Positions 20,533-28,591 of a stretch of 32,158 bases of DNA are shown piece after piece (the stretch's first letter is position 1; the number at the start of each line of letters is the position of its first letter). The notes beneath the pieces are model-generated. The model had not been told where the DNA came from and searched no databases. It saw only the letters and a list, made by a program, of their open reading frames with translations. A program made the translations under genes and the position numbers. Source of the DNA: Nocardia uniformis NBRC 13702 (lineage in GTDB: Bacteria; Actinomycetota; Actinomycetes; Mycobacteriales; Mycobacteriaceae); assembly GCF_001613345.1 (NCBI RefSeq), contig NZ_BDCE01000079.1:1-32158 (forward strand), in the 5' to 3' direction.

Positions 20533-22218
20533 GTGCCCGCAGGCTCCAGGGCCGGATCGCGGTTCGGACAGTACGAGCTGCGCACGCTGCTCGGCGTCGG
20601 TGGGATGGGCGAGGTCTACGAGGCGTACGACACCGTGCGCGATCGCGTGGTGGCGCTGAAACTACTGGATCCGGAACTCGCCAAATCGCCCAGTTATGTG
20701 GAGCGATTCCGACGCGAATCCCGCACCGCGGCCCGGTTGCAGGAACCACACGTCATTCCGGTGCACGACTGGGGTGAGGTGGACGGGGCCCTCTACATCG
20801 ATATGCGGCTGGTGCGCGGCGAAGATCTCAAGGCGCGGTTGCGGACCGAGGGCCCGCTGCCACCGGGGTCCGCGGTGGCGGTGGTGGAGCAGATCGCCGC
20901 CGCCCTGGACGCCGCACACGAGAGCGGACTCGTACACCGCGATATCAAACCCGCCAATATTCTGCTCACCGGCGAATTATTCGCCTACCTGGTGGATTTC
21001 GGCATCGCACACGCGGAATCCGATGCGCAGCTGACCAGTATGGGCAGCGCCATCGGCTCGTTCGCGTATATGGCTCCGGAGCGTTTCGAGCATGCCGCGT
21101 CCGCCCGGCCCGCCGCCGATATCTACGCCCTGGCCTGTGTGCTGTACGAAAGCCTCACCGGCGAAGTGCCTTTCAAGACCGATAGCAATCTGTCGGCCAT
21201 CCGCGCCCATATGATGACGCCGCCGCCGCGGCCCAGCGCGCATGGAGTACCCGCCGCCTTCGATCAGGTGGTCGCCACCGGCATGGCCAAGGATCCGGCC
21301 CGTCGCTACGGCACCGCCGGGCAACTGGCCCGCGCCGCGCGGGCCGCGCTGCGTCATGCGGGAAGCGATACGGCCCGCACCGCCGTGCCACCGACGGTGG
21401 TGCACCCGCTCGAAAACCAGCCGTCTCCGCGGGTGCGACTGGATGTGCCGCCGCCGAACTCGACGACGGCCGGGCCATCGGCCGGTCAGACCACACGGTG
21501 GGCCGGTCCGGAGACCCGCCGGGACGGTCCGCCCGGGGGCTACGGCATCGGACCGACGGGAACCCATGGCGAGCCGACGTGGCGGCACGGCGATTCGAAC
21601 CAATCGGGTTCGAGTCCAGCGCGGGATCATCCATCCGCGCCGCTACCGCTACCGCCGCCGGAGCGTGCGCGCTCCTTCCTACCGCTGCTGGTGGGTGCGC
21701 TCGGCGTCGCGGTGGTGGGTCTGGCAACCGTGGTGGTCTGGATAGCCCTCTCGGACAGGGGGTCTCGCAACACCGCCCCGCCCGCTTCGCTTACCTCACC
21801 CAGTACCACCGTCTCGGCCACCGGCTCCGCTGTCTCGTCCATCGAGGCCGCCCGTACTACGGTCCCCACCACCCTCGCCCCTTGGGTCGGCACGGTCTCC
21901 GGTGCCGACGATCAGGGGTTCGCCGCTGCCGCCGGGCCACGCTGCAATGCCGACAACCCCGCCGTGGCTGTGGGCCGCACCCCGGCCTCCCGATTCGTGG
22001 TGTGCCGCACTGGCGCTGGCCGCTACTACTATCAGGGAGTGCGAATCAGCGACGGCGCGGGTATCGAACTCGACGACCCGGTTCCCACCGCCGACGGCTT
22101 CACCGTCACCAATGCCGCGGACAGCACCCGGTACGAGATCGGCCCCGACGCCCTCGCCATCGTCCGCGGCGGCGAAACCCTCGCCGACGAGCCGATGCTC
22201 GAATATGCCCGCCGCTGA
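20533..22218 (+). CDS. PknE/PknF-like transmembrane Ser/Thr protein kinase
   Basis: GTG 20533 is chosen for GGGGAGG (20521-20527) at 5 bases, giving 561 residues. The kinase domain covers about 12-275 with every key residue: the Gly loop LGVGGMGEVYEAYDT, Lys43 in VALKLL, HRDIKPAN with Asp137, DFG at 155-157, and APE at 181-183. The activation loop holds several Ser/Thr. A Pro-rich juxtamembrane region leads to a single membrane helix (about 382-406, LLVGALGVAVVGLATVVVWI) and an exported domain of about 150 residues with two cysteines (GPRCNAD and FVVCRTG). It should phosphorylate cytoplasmic targets in response to an envelope signal. It diverges from the acyl-ACP thioesterase. Confidence 0.95.
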   Translation: MPAGSRAGSRFGQYELRTLLGVGGMGEVYEAYDTVRDRVVALKLLDPELAKSPSYVERFRRESRTAARLQEPHVIPVHDWGEVDGALYIDMRLVRGEDLKARLRTEGPLPPGSAVAVVEQIAAALDAAHESGLVHRDIKPANILLTGELFAYLVDFGIAHAESDAQLTSMGSAIGSFAYMAPERFEHAASARPAADIYALACVLYESLTGEVPFKTDSNLSAIRAHMMTPPPRPSAHGVPAAFDQVVATGMAKDPARRYGTAGQLARAARAALRHAGSDTARTAVPPTVVHPLENQPSPRVRLDVPPPNSTTAGPSAGQTTRWAGPETRRDGPPGGYGIGPTGTHGEPTWRHGDSNQSGSSPARDHPSAPLPLPPPERARSFLPLLVGALGVAVVGLATVVVWIALSDRGSRNTAPPASLTSPSTTVSATGSAVSSIEAARTTVPTTLAPWVGTVSGADDQGFAAAAGPRCNADNPAVAVGRTPASRFVVCRTGAGRYYYQGVRISDGAGIELDDPVPTADGFTVTNAADSTRYEIGPDALAIVRGGETLADEPMLEYARR

Positions 22219-22259
22219 ACCCCGCCGGGGTCGACTTGCGATGAATTGCGTCCGACAGC

Positions 22260-22310
22260 ACGCTGGGAGTAGCCGGGTACGCCCCCTGCCCGTAACCACG
22301 GGCCCAGCGT
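22260..22310. terminator. Branched hairpin after the kinase gene
   Basis: ACGCTGGG (22260-22267) pairs with CCCAGCGT (22303-22310), and inside it CCCGT (22289-22293) pairs with ACGGG (22298-22302) around AACC. It begins 42 bases after the kinase stop. There is no U-run; function as a terminator is inferred from position. Confidence 0.45.
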
Positions 22311-22406
22311 GACGGGTGCCTGGCGAAACATCGGCGAATCGGACGAATGCCTCGGAGATCGGTTAGGTTCGAGGCGTATCCAACGGTGGGTAGATCGGAG
22401 AATTTT

Positions 22407-23381
22407 ATGCGTGCGGCCGTGGTGAGCAAGCTGGAGGGCCCGGAGGCGATCGAGGTCGTCGATATTCCCGAGCCCGCGTCCTACCCGGGCGGTGTGGTCA
22501 TCGACGTGCACGCGGCCGGTGTCGCCTTCCCGGATGTGCTCATGACCCGCGGGCTGTACCAGATGAAGCCGCAGCTGCCGTATGTCGTGGGCTGCGAGGT
22601 CGCCGGTGTGGTGCGCGAGGCTCCCGAGGGCGCGCACGTGCGGCCCGGTGACCGCGTGGTGGCGCTGACGCTGCTCGGCAATGCCATGGCCCAGGTCGCG
22701 GTCGCACCGGTCGAGTACGTATTCCGGCTGCCCGACAATATCGCGCTCGAATCGGGTGCGGGCATCCTCTTCAACGATCTGACCGTGCACTTCTGCCTGC
22801 GCAACCGTGGTCGTCTGGCCGAGGGGGAGACCGTGCTGGTGCACGGTGCGGCGGGCGGTATCGGTACCTCCACGCTGCGGATGGCCGCCGCCCTGGGCGC
22901 GGGCCGGGTAATCGCGGTCGTCAGCACCGAGGAGAAGGCGGCGGTGGCGCAGGCGAACGGCGCTACCGATGTGGTTCTCACCGATGGCTGGCTGAGTGCG
23001 GTCAAGGAACTGACCGGTGGACGCGGCGTCGATATCGTGCTGGACCCGGTCGGCGGCGACCGTTTCACCGACAGCATTCGCTCCCTCGCCGGGGGCGGCC
23101 GCGTACTGGTTGTCGGCTTCACCGCCGGTGAGATCCCCACCGTCAAGGTGAACCGCCTGCTGCTCAAGAATGTCGAGGTGATCGGCGCGGCCTGGGGCGA
23201 ATGGGTGATGAGCCACCCGGGCTACCTCCAGGAGCAGTGGGCCGAGGTCGAACCGCTGCTCGCCAACGGCAAGATCCTGCCGCCCGAGCCCCTTCTCTAC
23301 AACCTCGACCACGCCGCGGAAGCCGTCGCGGCCCTGGACAATCGCTCCGCCACCGGCAAGGTGGTCGTCACGCTTCGTTGA
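22407..23381 (+). CDS. NADPH:quinone oxidoreductase (zinc-free MDR family)
   Basis: The product has 324 residues. ATG 22407 follows CGGAG at a good distance. It is an MDR-superfamily protein without the structural zinc cysteines: VHAAGVAFPDVLMTRGLYQM then KPQLPYVVGCEVAGVV in the N-terminal GroES-like domain, and the NADPH motif VLVHGAAGGIGTSTLRMAAA (GAAGGIG) in the Rossmann domain. GRGVDIVLDPVGGD and GGGRVLVVGFTAGEIP are the expected cofactor-binding loops. It reduces quinones or unsaturated carbonyl compounds using NADPH. The next gene starts 72 bases after its stop, so the two may be co-transcribed. Confidence 0.93.
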   Translation: MRAAVVSKLEGPEAIEVVDIPEPASYPGGVVIDVHAAGVAFPDVLMTRGLYQMKPQLPYVVGCEVAGVVREAPEGAHVRPGDRVVALTLLGNAMAQVAVAPVEYVFRLPDNIALESGAGILFNDLTVHFCLRNRGRLAEGETVLVHGAAGGIGTSTLRMAAALGAGRVIAVVSTEEKAAVAQANGATDVVLTDGWLSAVKELTGGRGVDIVLDPVGGDRFTDSIRSLAGGGRVLVVGFTAGEIPTVKVNRLLLKNVEVIGAAWGEWVMSHPGYLQEQWAEVEPLLANGKILPPEPLLYNLDHAAEAVAALDNRSATGKVVVTLR

Positions 23382-23453
23382 TGGTGTACGGGCCGGGTCC
23401 GATCCCGGCCCGCTGGTGGCCCGCTCGGCCGAGACCGATCACGAAGGCGAACA

Positions 23454-24566
23454 ATGAAGCTGTCCAATCGAGTCCTGAACCGGACCCTGCTCGCCCGCCA
23501 GCATCTGCTGGAGCGGTCCGAGCTCACCGTTGCGCAGATGTGCGATCACCTCATCGGTCTGCAAGCCCAGGACGTTCCGCCACCGTTCGTCGGATTATGG
23601 AGCCGCATAGGGGAGTTCGATCCCGCATCGGTATCCGAGGGTTTGGACAACCGCTCGCTGGTTCGAATCACCCTGATGCGCGGCACCATTCACCTGGTCA
23701 CGCCGCCGGATGCCCTGCGCATCGCACCGCATATTCAGCCCGGTCTCGAAAAGGTGCCCTTCCGTAAGGGTTTCAACTACGGAGCCATGGTCGGACTCGA
23801 CCCGGAGGAAGTGCGTGCCCGTGGCGAGGAAGTCCTCGGTGACGAGCCGATGGCAGCCGCCGTCCTGCGTGAACACGCCGCCGAACTCTATCCGGACCGC
23901 GATCCCGGGGCCGTGGTGCAGACCTGGCTCTACCAGCTCCCGGTCCTGCAAACCCCGCCGCGTGGCCGCTGGAGGGACAGCAGCCGCCCCGTCTGGTCCC
24001 GGGTGCAACCCTGGCTCGGCGCACCGCTGGACCCGAGTTATCCGCTCGAAGAGCTCCTCCTCCGCTACCTGCGCGCCTTCGGCCCGGCCACCACCATGGA
24101 TATGCAGACCTGGTCCAAGCTGACCGGCATCAAACCGGCGGTATCGCGACTCGGCGATCGCGTCCGCACCTACACCGACGAGCGCGGCCGCACCCTCTAC
24201 GACGCCGCCGACGCCGAACTCGTCGATCCGGACACTCCGGCTTCCGTGCGCCTGCTCGGCTGGTACGACAACGCCATCCTGTCCCATCAGGACCGCACCC
24301 GCATCGTTCCCTACGGCGCGGCGCCCCCGCTGCGCGCCTTCGCCACCAACGTCGCCCCGATCCTGGTGGACGGCTACCTCTCCGCCGTTTACAAGATCTT
24401 CCCGGCGGGCGAGACGGCCCGCCTCCGCATCAGCCCGCGCGCCGAATGGTCGGCTGCCGACCGCGCCGCCGTCGAGGCCGAAGCCCATGCGCTGCTGAGC
24501 TTCCTGGAACCGGATCTGAGCCCGAGTGTGGAGGTGCTGGTTCCGGGGTCGGACCTGCGGCCCTGA
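23454..24566 (+). CDS. AlkZ-like DNA glycosylase (winged-helix HTH_42 family)
   Basis: The product has 370 residues, the usual length of the HTH_42 family. The motif HLIGLQAQDVPPPFVGLWSR places Gln37 and Gln39 exactly as in AlkZ, the Streptomyces glycosylase that removes azinomycin adducts and interstrand crosslinks. Further family motifs are RITLMRGTIHLVTPPDAL, RYLRAFGPATTMDMQTWSKL, and LLGWYDNAILSHQDRTRIVP. Relatives outside antibiotic clusters repair alkylated or crosslinked DNA. No antibiotic genes lie nearby, so this is probably a general repair enzyme. ATG 23454 has GAAGGCGAAC immediately upstream. Confidence 0.9.
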   Translation: MKLSNRVLNRTLLARQHLLERSELTVAQMCDHLIGLQAQDVPPPFVGLWSRIGEFDPASVSEGLDNRSLVRITLMRGTIHLVTPPDALRIAPHIQPGLEKVPFRKGFNYGAMVGLDPEEVRARGEEVLGDEPMAAAVLREHAAELYPDRDPGAVVQTWLYQLPVLQTPPRGRWRDSSRPVWSRVQPWLGAPLDPSYPLEELLLRYLRAFGPATTMDMQTWSKLTGIKPAVSRLGDRVRTYTDERGRTLYDAADAELVDPDTPASVRLLGWYDNAILSHQDRTRIVPYGAAPPLRAFATNVAPILVDGYLSAVYKIFPAGETARLRISPRAEWSAADRAAVEAEAHALLSFLEPDLSPSVEVLVPGSDLRP

Positions 24567-24673
24567 CCCCGCAGCGGGCCAGCGCGCCACCACCGCGGTG
24601 CGCTCTCGGGGCCGCTTACCCGCGCTGGACGGCATCGTCCGGGTCGGCGCTGGCGTACCGGCGGCAGTCGGTC

Positions 24674-25936
24674 TCACACGCCCTTGACCGCGGACCTGTC
24701 CATGAAGCCGAACAGGTATCCCGCCACCCGGCGCATCTGGATCTCCTCCGCGCCCTCGGTGATCCGGTAGCGGCGGTGATGGCGGTAGATGTGTTCGAAG
24801 GGTTTGTGGCGGGAGTAGCCGAGGCCGCCGTGCACCTGCATGGCTCGGTCGGCGGCCTCGCAGCACAGCCGGTTGGCCCAGTAGTTGCACATCGAGACCT
24901 GTTCGGAGACTGCGAATGTGCCGTAGGTGTCCATCGACCAGGCGGTCTTGTGGATCAGGGCGCGCAGCATTTCGCACTGGGTGTGCAGTTCCACCAGCGG
25001 AAACTGGATGGCTTGATTGGACGCCAGTGGTTTACCGAAGGGCTTGCGCTCCCTGGCATATGCGACGGCCTGATCGATACAGTATTGCGCCGCACCGAGA
25101 CTGGAGGCGGCCTGGCGGATGCGGTTCTCGTTGAAGAAGTGCTGAACCACTCCGAGGCCGTGGCCCTCCCGGCCGAAGATCGCCGAATTCGGCACGCGCA
25201 CATCGGTCATCGAGATGCGGGCGTGATCGGTGGGCATATTGAACGTCCACAGGTATTCCTCGACCTGGAAACCGGGGGCGGCGGTGGGCACCAGGAATGC
25301 GGTGATGCCGCGGCCCTCACCGGCCGTACCGGCGGTGCGTGCGAAGATCAGGTCGGCGTCGGCGATATGTACGCCGGTATTCCAGGTCTTGGCGCCGTTG
25401 ATGATCCAGTCGTCACCGTCGCGGACCGCGGTGGTCTCCATATGGGTGGCGTCGGAGCCGTGTTCGGGCTCGGTAATGCCGAAGGCGAAGAATTTGGTGC
25501 CCGTGGCCAATCCGTCCACCCAGTCCGCCTGCTGGGCATCGGTGCCGTACTCGAGCATCAACAGCAGGCCCACATTATTGGCCACGATGGCGTGCTCGTT
25601 CTGTAGATCGCAGTGCAGGCCCAGCCCGCGTTTGGCCAGGTGCTCGCGGATCACGGCCATACCCAGGTTGGTGCCGTCGCGACCGCCGAACTCCTTGGGG
25701 AAGGCGTAGCGGTAGTGGCCCGCGGCATCGGCGCGGCGACGCGCCTCGGCCAGCAATTCCTCCCATTGCGCACTCGGTAGCCCTTCGCGGTCCCAGTCGG
25801 TGCGGGCATCCTCGCGGCGGTGGTCGAAGAAGCGGATATTGTCGTGTTGCCGTTCGAGCGGGATGATCTCGGCCTCGATGAAGGCGTCCAACTCTCGCAG
25901 GTACGCGGCCAGTTCCCCGGGCAGATCGAAATCCAC
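24674..25936 (-). CDS. Acyl-CoA dehydrogenase
   Basis: GTG 25936 is chosen because AGGAG lies just upstream and homology begins there (VDFDLPGELAAYLRELDAF); it gives 420 residues. FAD and substrate motifs are FAFGITEPEHGSDATHMETT, WIINGAKTWNTG, YARERKPFGKPLASNQAIQF and MQVHGGLGYSRHKPFEHIYR. The ITEGAEEIQMRRVAGYLFG end carries the catalytic glutamate in the ITEG position. It forms a trans double bond in an acyl-CoA, passing electrons to ETF. It is last in the minus-strand operon, 8 bases after the APH-fold gene, a pairing seen in many actinobacteria. Confidence 0.94.
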   Translation of the reverse strand: MDFDLPGELAAYLRELDAFIEAEIIPLERQHDNIRFFDHRREDARTDWDREGLPSAQWEELLAEARRRADAAGHYRYAFPKEFGGRDGTNLGMAVIREHLAKRGLGLHCDLQNEHAIVANNVGLLLMLEYGTDAQQADWVDGLATGTKFFAFGITEPEHGSDATHMETTAVRDGDDWIINGAKTWNTGVHIADADLIFARTAGTAGEGRGITAFLVPTAAPGFQVEEYLWTFNMPTDHARISMTDVRVPNSAIFGREGHGLGVVQHFFNENRIRQAASSLGAAQYCIDQAVAYARERKPFGKPLASNQAIQFPLVELHTQCEMLRALIHKTAWSMDTYGTFAVSEQVSMCNYWANRLCCEAADRAMQVHGGLGYSRHKPFEHIYRHHRRYRITEGAEEIQMRRVAGYLFGFMDRSAVKGV

Positions 25937-25944
25937 ACTCTCTC

Positions 25945-26949
25945 CTAAGGTTTCGCATCGGGTCGGATCTGCATGAGTAGATCCCACTCGATCTCCGACA
26001 CCCGGCGGCCGCTGGCGGCCATGACGATGTCGCGGACGGTGCCATCGAGGTGGGCGGCGGCCTGTGTCGCCAGTCCGACACCCCAGGCCAGGGTGCCCAT
26101 CACCTTCCACCAGCGGAACCGGTCGAGGTCGAATTCGCCGCCCGCGGATTCGTAGCCGCGGACGAAGGTGGCGCGGTCGGCGAAGCCGCCGAACTCCTCG
26201 GCGTCCTCGCGGAACCGCCACATGCGCAACGCGGGCCACGCCACATCGCGCATCGGGTCGCCGAAGCGTTGCGCGCCTTCCCAATCCAGCACTGCGCGCA
26301 GGCCGTCCGCGCCAACAATGATGTTGCCGTTGCGCAGATCGGTGTGCAGTAGGGCGGTACGCGACGGCGGGCCTGGTTGCCTGCGATGTAGCCAGCGCAG
26401 CGCCATCGCGAAGACCGGCCGGTCGCCGAGCAGTGTGTGCACGCCCTGCTCGGCATCGGCGAGGGTATCGGCGGCCGGGTCCGCACCGGCGGCGGGCAGT
26501 GTGTTGGGTGCCTCGGCCGGGTCGATGGTGTGCAGCCTGCCCATCGACTCACCCCATTGGCGGGCCACGGTTTCGGCATTGCCGACAGCGGCTACGAGGC
26601 GTAGTACCTTGCGCGGCACGGTCTCTCCGGGCACATGGTCGGAGATTACGAACGGTTCGCCGACCCGCGCGGGGTCACCGCACACCGCCAGCACACCGGG
26701 GACCGGGACGCCGTGCTCGCGTGCCAGTTCGCGCACGGCCGCCTCGGCGTCGACCGACATGATCTCCACCGCGGGTGGGACGAGGGTGGCGACCAGCTTG
26801 CGCGCGCCGTCGCCCTCGATCTCGGCGGTGAAGGCGATATTGCGCCTACGGGCCCCGGCGGAAAGGAATTCGACGCCGCTGACCCGCACCGACTTGCCCA
26901 GGGTGTCGGTCAGATACGCGGCCAGGGCCGGGGCCGGATCGGCGTTCAC
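25945..26949 (-). CDS. APH-fold phosphotransferase (acyl-CoA-dehydrogenase-associated type)
   Basis: The product has 334 residues. GTG 26949 overlaps the preceding stop as GTGA. The kinase-like fold shows TALLHTDLRNGNIIVGADGL (catalytic Asp in HTDLRNGN) and AVLDWEGAQRFGDPMRDVAW (metal-binding Asp), with MGRLHTID before it. This subgroup, fused or adjacent to acyl-CoA dehydrogenases, resembles the ACAD10/11 kinase domain, which phosphorylates 4-hydroxyacyl-CoAs for later elimination. The order kinase then dehydrogenase in one operon supports that role here; no substrate can be read directly. Confidence 0.9.
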   Translation of the reverse strand: MNADPAPALAAYLTDTLGKSVRVSGVEFLSAGARRRNIAFTAEIEGDGARKLVATLVPPAVEIMSVDAEAAVRELAREHGVPVPGVLAVCGDPARVGEPFVISDHVPGETVPRKVLRLVAAVGNAETVARQWGESMGRLHTIDPAEAPNTLPAAGADPAADTLADAEQGVHTLLGDRPVFAMALRWLHRRQPGPPSRTALLHTDLRNGNIIVGADGLRAVLDWEGAQRFGDPMRDVAWPALRMWRFREDAEEFGGFADRATFVRGYESAGGEFDLDRFRWWKVMGTLAWGVGLATQAAAHLDGTVRDIVMAASGRRVSEIEWDLLMQIRPDAKP

Positions 26950-27242
26950 TCGCCCTCCCAGCCGTCATACCCCGGCTTGGCGATCGCCAGGTCCGCGCGC
27001 ACAATTTCGGTCAGTGCTTCCCACCTGGCCCGCTCGTCACCGTCGCGGACGGCCGCCAGCAGTTCGTGCTCGCGCCGCGCCGCCGCCGGTCCGAGTTCGA
27101 CCTCGCGGCACAGGATTCTGGCGAGATTCGCCCCGACTCGCGCCCGGTGCTGCAATTCCGGTGGCAGCGCGGGCAATAGCGTGCCCTCCAGCAGTTCGGC
27201 CAATGACTCCAGGAGTTCGGCGGCCGATGGTCGATTCTGCAT
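26946..27242 (-). CDS. DUF6285-like small protein
   Basis: ATG 27242 (MQNRPSAAELLESLAEL) is preferred over ATG 27257 because GAGGGAG sits 6 bases before it. The product has 98 residues, helical and rich in Leu, Glu and Arg: LLEGTLLPALPPELQHRARV, GANLARILCREVELGPAAAR and EHELLAAVRDGDERARWEAL. DUF6285 proteins typically lie between or next to acyl-CoA dehydrogenase and APH-like genes, as here. It may be a subunit or chaperone of the phosphotransferase. Its stop overlaps the phosphotransferase start. Confidence 0.82.
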   Translation of the reverse strand: MQNRPSAAELLESLAELLEGTLLPALPPELQHRARVGANLARILCREVELGPAAARREHELLAAVRDGDERARWEALTEIVRADLAIAKPGYDGWEGE

Positions 27243-27359
27243 TGGCGACTCCCTCATTGGACACCGTGTTCACCAGTGACACGGGCACCGCGCCGCGCGC
27301 GACCCGCTCGCCGGCACATTCCACCGCCGCCTCGATATAGCGACGCGGTGGTCGAATCC

Positions 27360-28244
27360 TCACCCGCCCAGTCCACCATCGGGGCCACCAGCGTTGGGGC
27401 CGTTGGTGTTCCGCGTCGCACTCGCGCTCAGCCACTCGCCCAGCTCTGGAAGGTCGGTACTGGCATTGCCGGTGAACCGCGGCGGTCGCTTGCCGAGGAA
27501 TGCCGAAACGCCCTCGGCGAGGTCAGGATTGGCCATAGCGAAAGGAATGGTCTTGGTGTCGAGCAGGAAAGCCGCCTCGGGACTGCCATGGGCGGCCATC
27601 GCCACCAGGCCCCGGCGGATCACCGCGGCCGAGATCGGGGCCACCTCGGCAATGAGGTCGCGGGCCAGTGCGTAGGCGGCGTCGAGCACTTCGGCGGCCG
27701 GATGGACGCTGGTCACCAAGCCTGCGGCGAGTGCTTCGGCGGCGTCGAAGGTCCGGCCGGTGAGCATCCACTCCTTCGCCTTGGCCAGCCCCACCAATTG
27801 CGGGAGGAACCACAGCGATCCGGCCTCGGGAAACAGGCCACGGCGGGCGAAGACGAAACCGAAGCGGGCCTCCGCGGCGGCGAGGCGGAAGTCCGCGGGC
27901 AAGGTCATGGAGATGCCGACACCCACCGCTGAGCCCTGGATCGCCGCGATGACCGGCTTGTTGGAATTCGTCATCGGCCGCGCCACCCGGGTCGCCGGTT
28001 CCACCCAGCCGGGGACGGTGGTGTCATCCAATTCCCCTGCGGCCATGTCCATTCCGACGCAGAAGTATTTGCCGGTAGCGGTCACGACGATGGCTTTGAC
28101 GCCATCGTCGCGGTCGGCGGCGATCAGCGCAGCGCCGAGTTCGTCGGCCATGGTCACAGTGAAGCCGTTACGGTGCTCGGGCCGATTCAGGGTAATGGTG
28201 GCGATGGCGTCGCGCACCTCGTAAACGATGGTGCTATAGGTCAT
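27360..28244 (-). CDS. Enoyl-CoA hydratase/isomerase family protein
   Basis: ATG 28244 (MTYSTIVYEVRDAIATITLN) is chosen for AGAAGGA just upstream; a GTG at 28268 lies farther out. The product has 294 residues. Crotonase motifs are RPEHRNGFTVTMADELGAAL, the first oxyanion loop ATGKYFCVGMDM, and the second NKPVIAAIQGSAVGVGISMT then LPADFRLA. RRGLFPEAGSLWFLPQLVG carries the later acidic residue, while the position of the first catalytic Glu (usually after GGG) is Ser/Met here, so it may be an isomerase or an unusual hydratase. The C-terminal tail is Gly/Asn-rich. It opens the minus-strand catabolic operon; 117 bases separate it from the DUF6285 gene. Confidence 0.92.
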   Translation of the reverse strand: MTYSTIVYEVRDAIATITLNRPEHRNGFTVTMADELGAALIAADRDDGVKAIVVTATGKYFCVGMDMAAGELDDTTVPGWVEPATRVARPMTNSNKPVIAAIQGSAVGVGISMTLPADFRLAAAEARFGFVFARRGLFPEAGSLWFLPQLVGLAKAKEWMLTGRTFDAAEALAAGLVTSVHPAAEVLDAAYALARDLIAEVAPISAAVIRRGLVAMAAHGSPEAAFLLDTKTIPFAMANPDLAEGVSAFLGKRPPRFTGNASTDLPELGEWLSASATRNTNGPNAGGPDGGLGG

Positions 28245-28591
28245 GTTTCCTTCTGAATTGCCAGTCACATAGTGGGTGGATGACGGCGTGGTCGCAGGGT
28301 GTACGGCATCCAGTTACCCGTGTCTGGATCGGATAATCATAGGTTATCGGTGCGGTAAGGTGCTCTAAATATTCCGCAGACAATTGAGAATTCTGGCTAA
28401 CATCGACGATGGTTGAAGGGTGCCGCGATCAGCGTGGGGCGGCGCACGATCGGGCGGGCGCCGACCGGGTTTAACGGTGCGGAAACACAGCGCCGTTAGG
28501 CTTCCGGGCACGGCGTTCATGGCTGCAACGGACGCGGTGCACCGTCGGACGGCGGCGGGCGAACCAGCCGCATTTCCGAGAGGAATGCCGC
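28245..28591. promoter_or_regulatory. Divergent control region with a candidate TetR-type operator
   Basis: No gene was found in this 347-base stretch between the enoyl-CoA hydratase and amidohydrolase genes. The part from 28330 to 28410 is AT-rich. GATAATC-ATA-GGTTATC (28332-28348) is an inverted repeat with 6 of 7 arm positions paired, a size and symmetry usual for a TetR- or GntR-type operator. No regulator gene adjoins it inside the window. No KstR-like site is present. Confidence 0.45.

Noticed and set aside
22032..23312. Minus-strand 426-codon open frame
   Set aside because: It is antisense to the quinone oxidoreductase, which has full MDR motifs and a ribosome-binding site.
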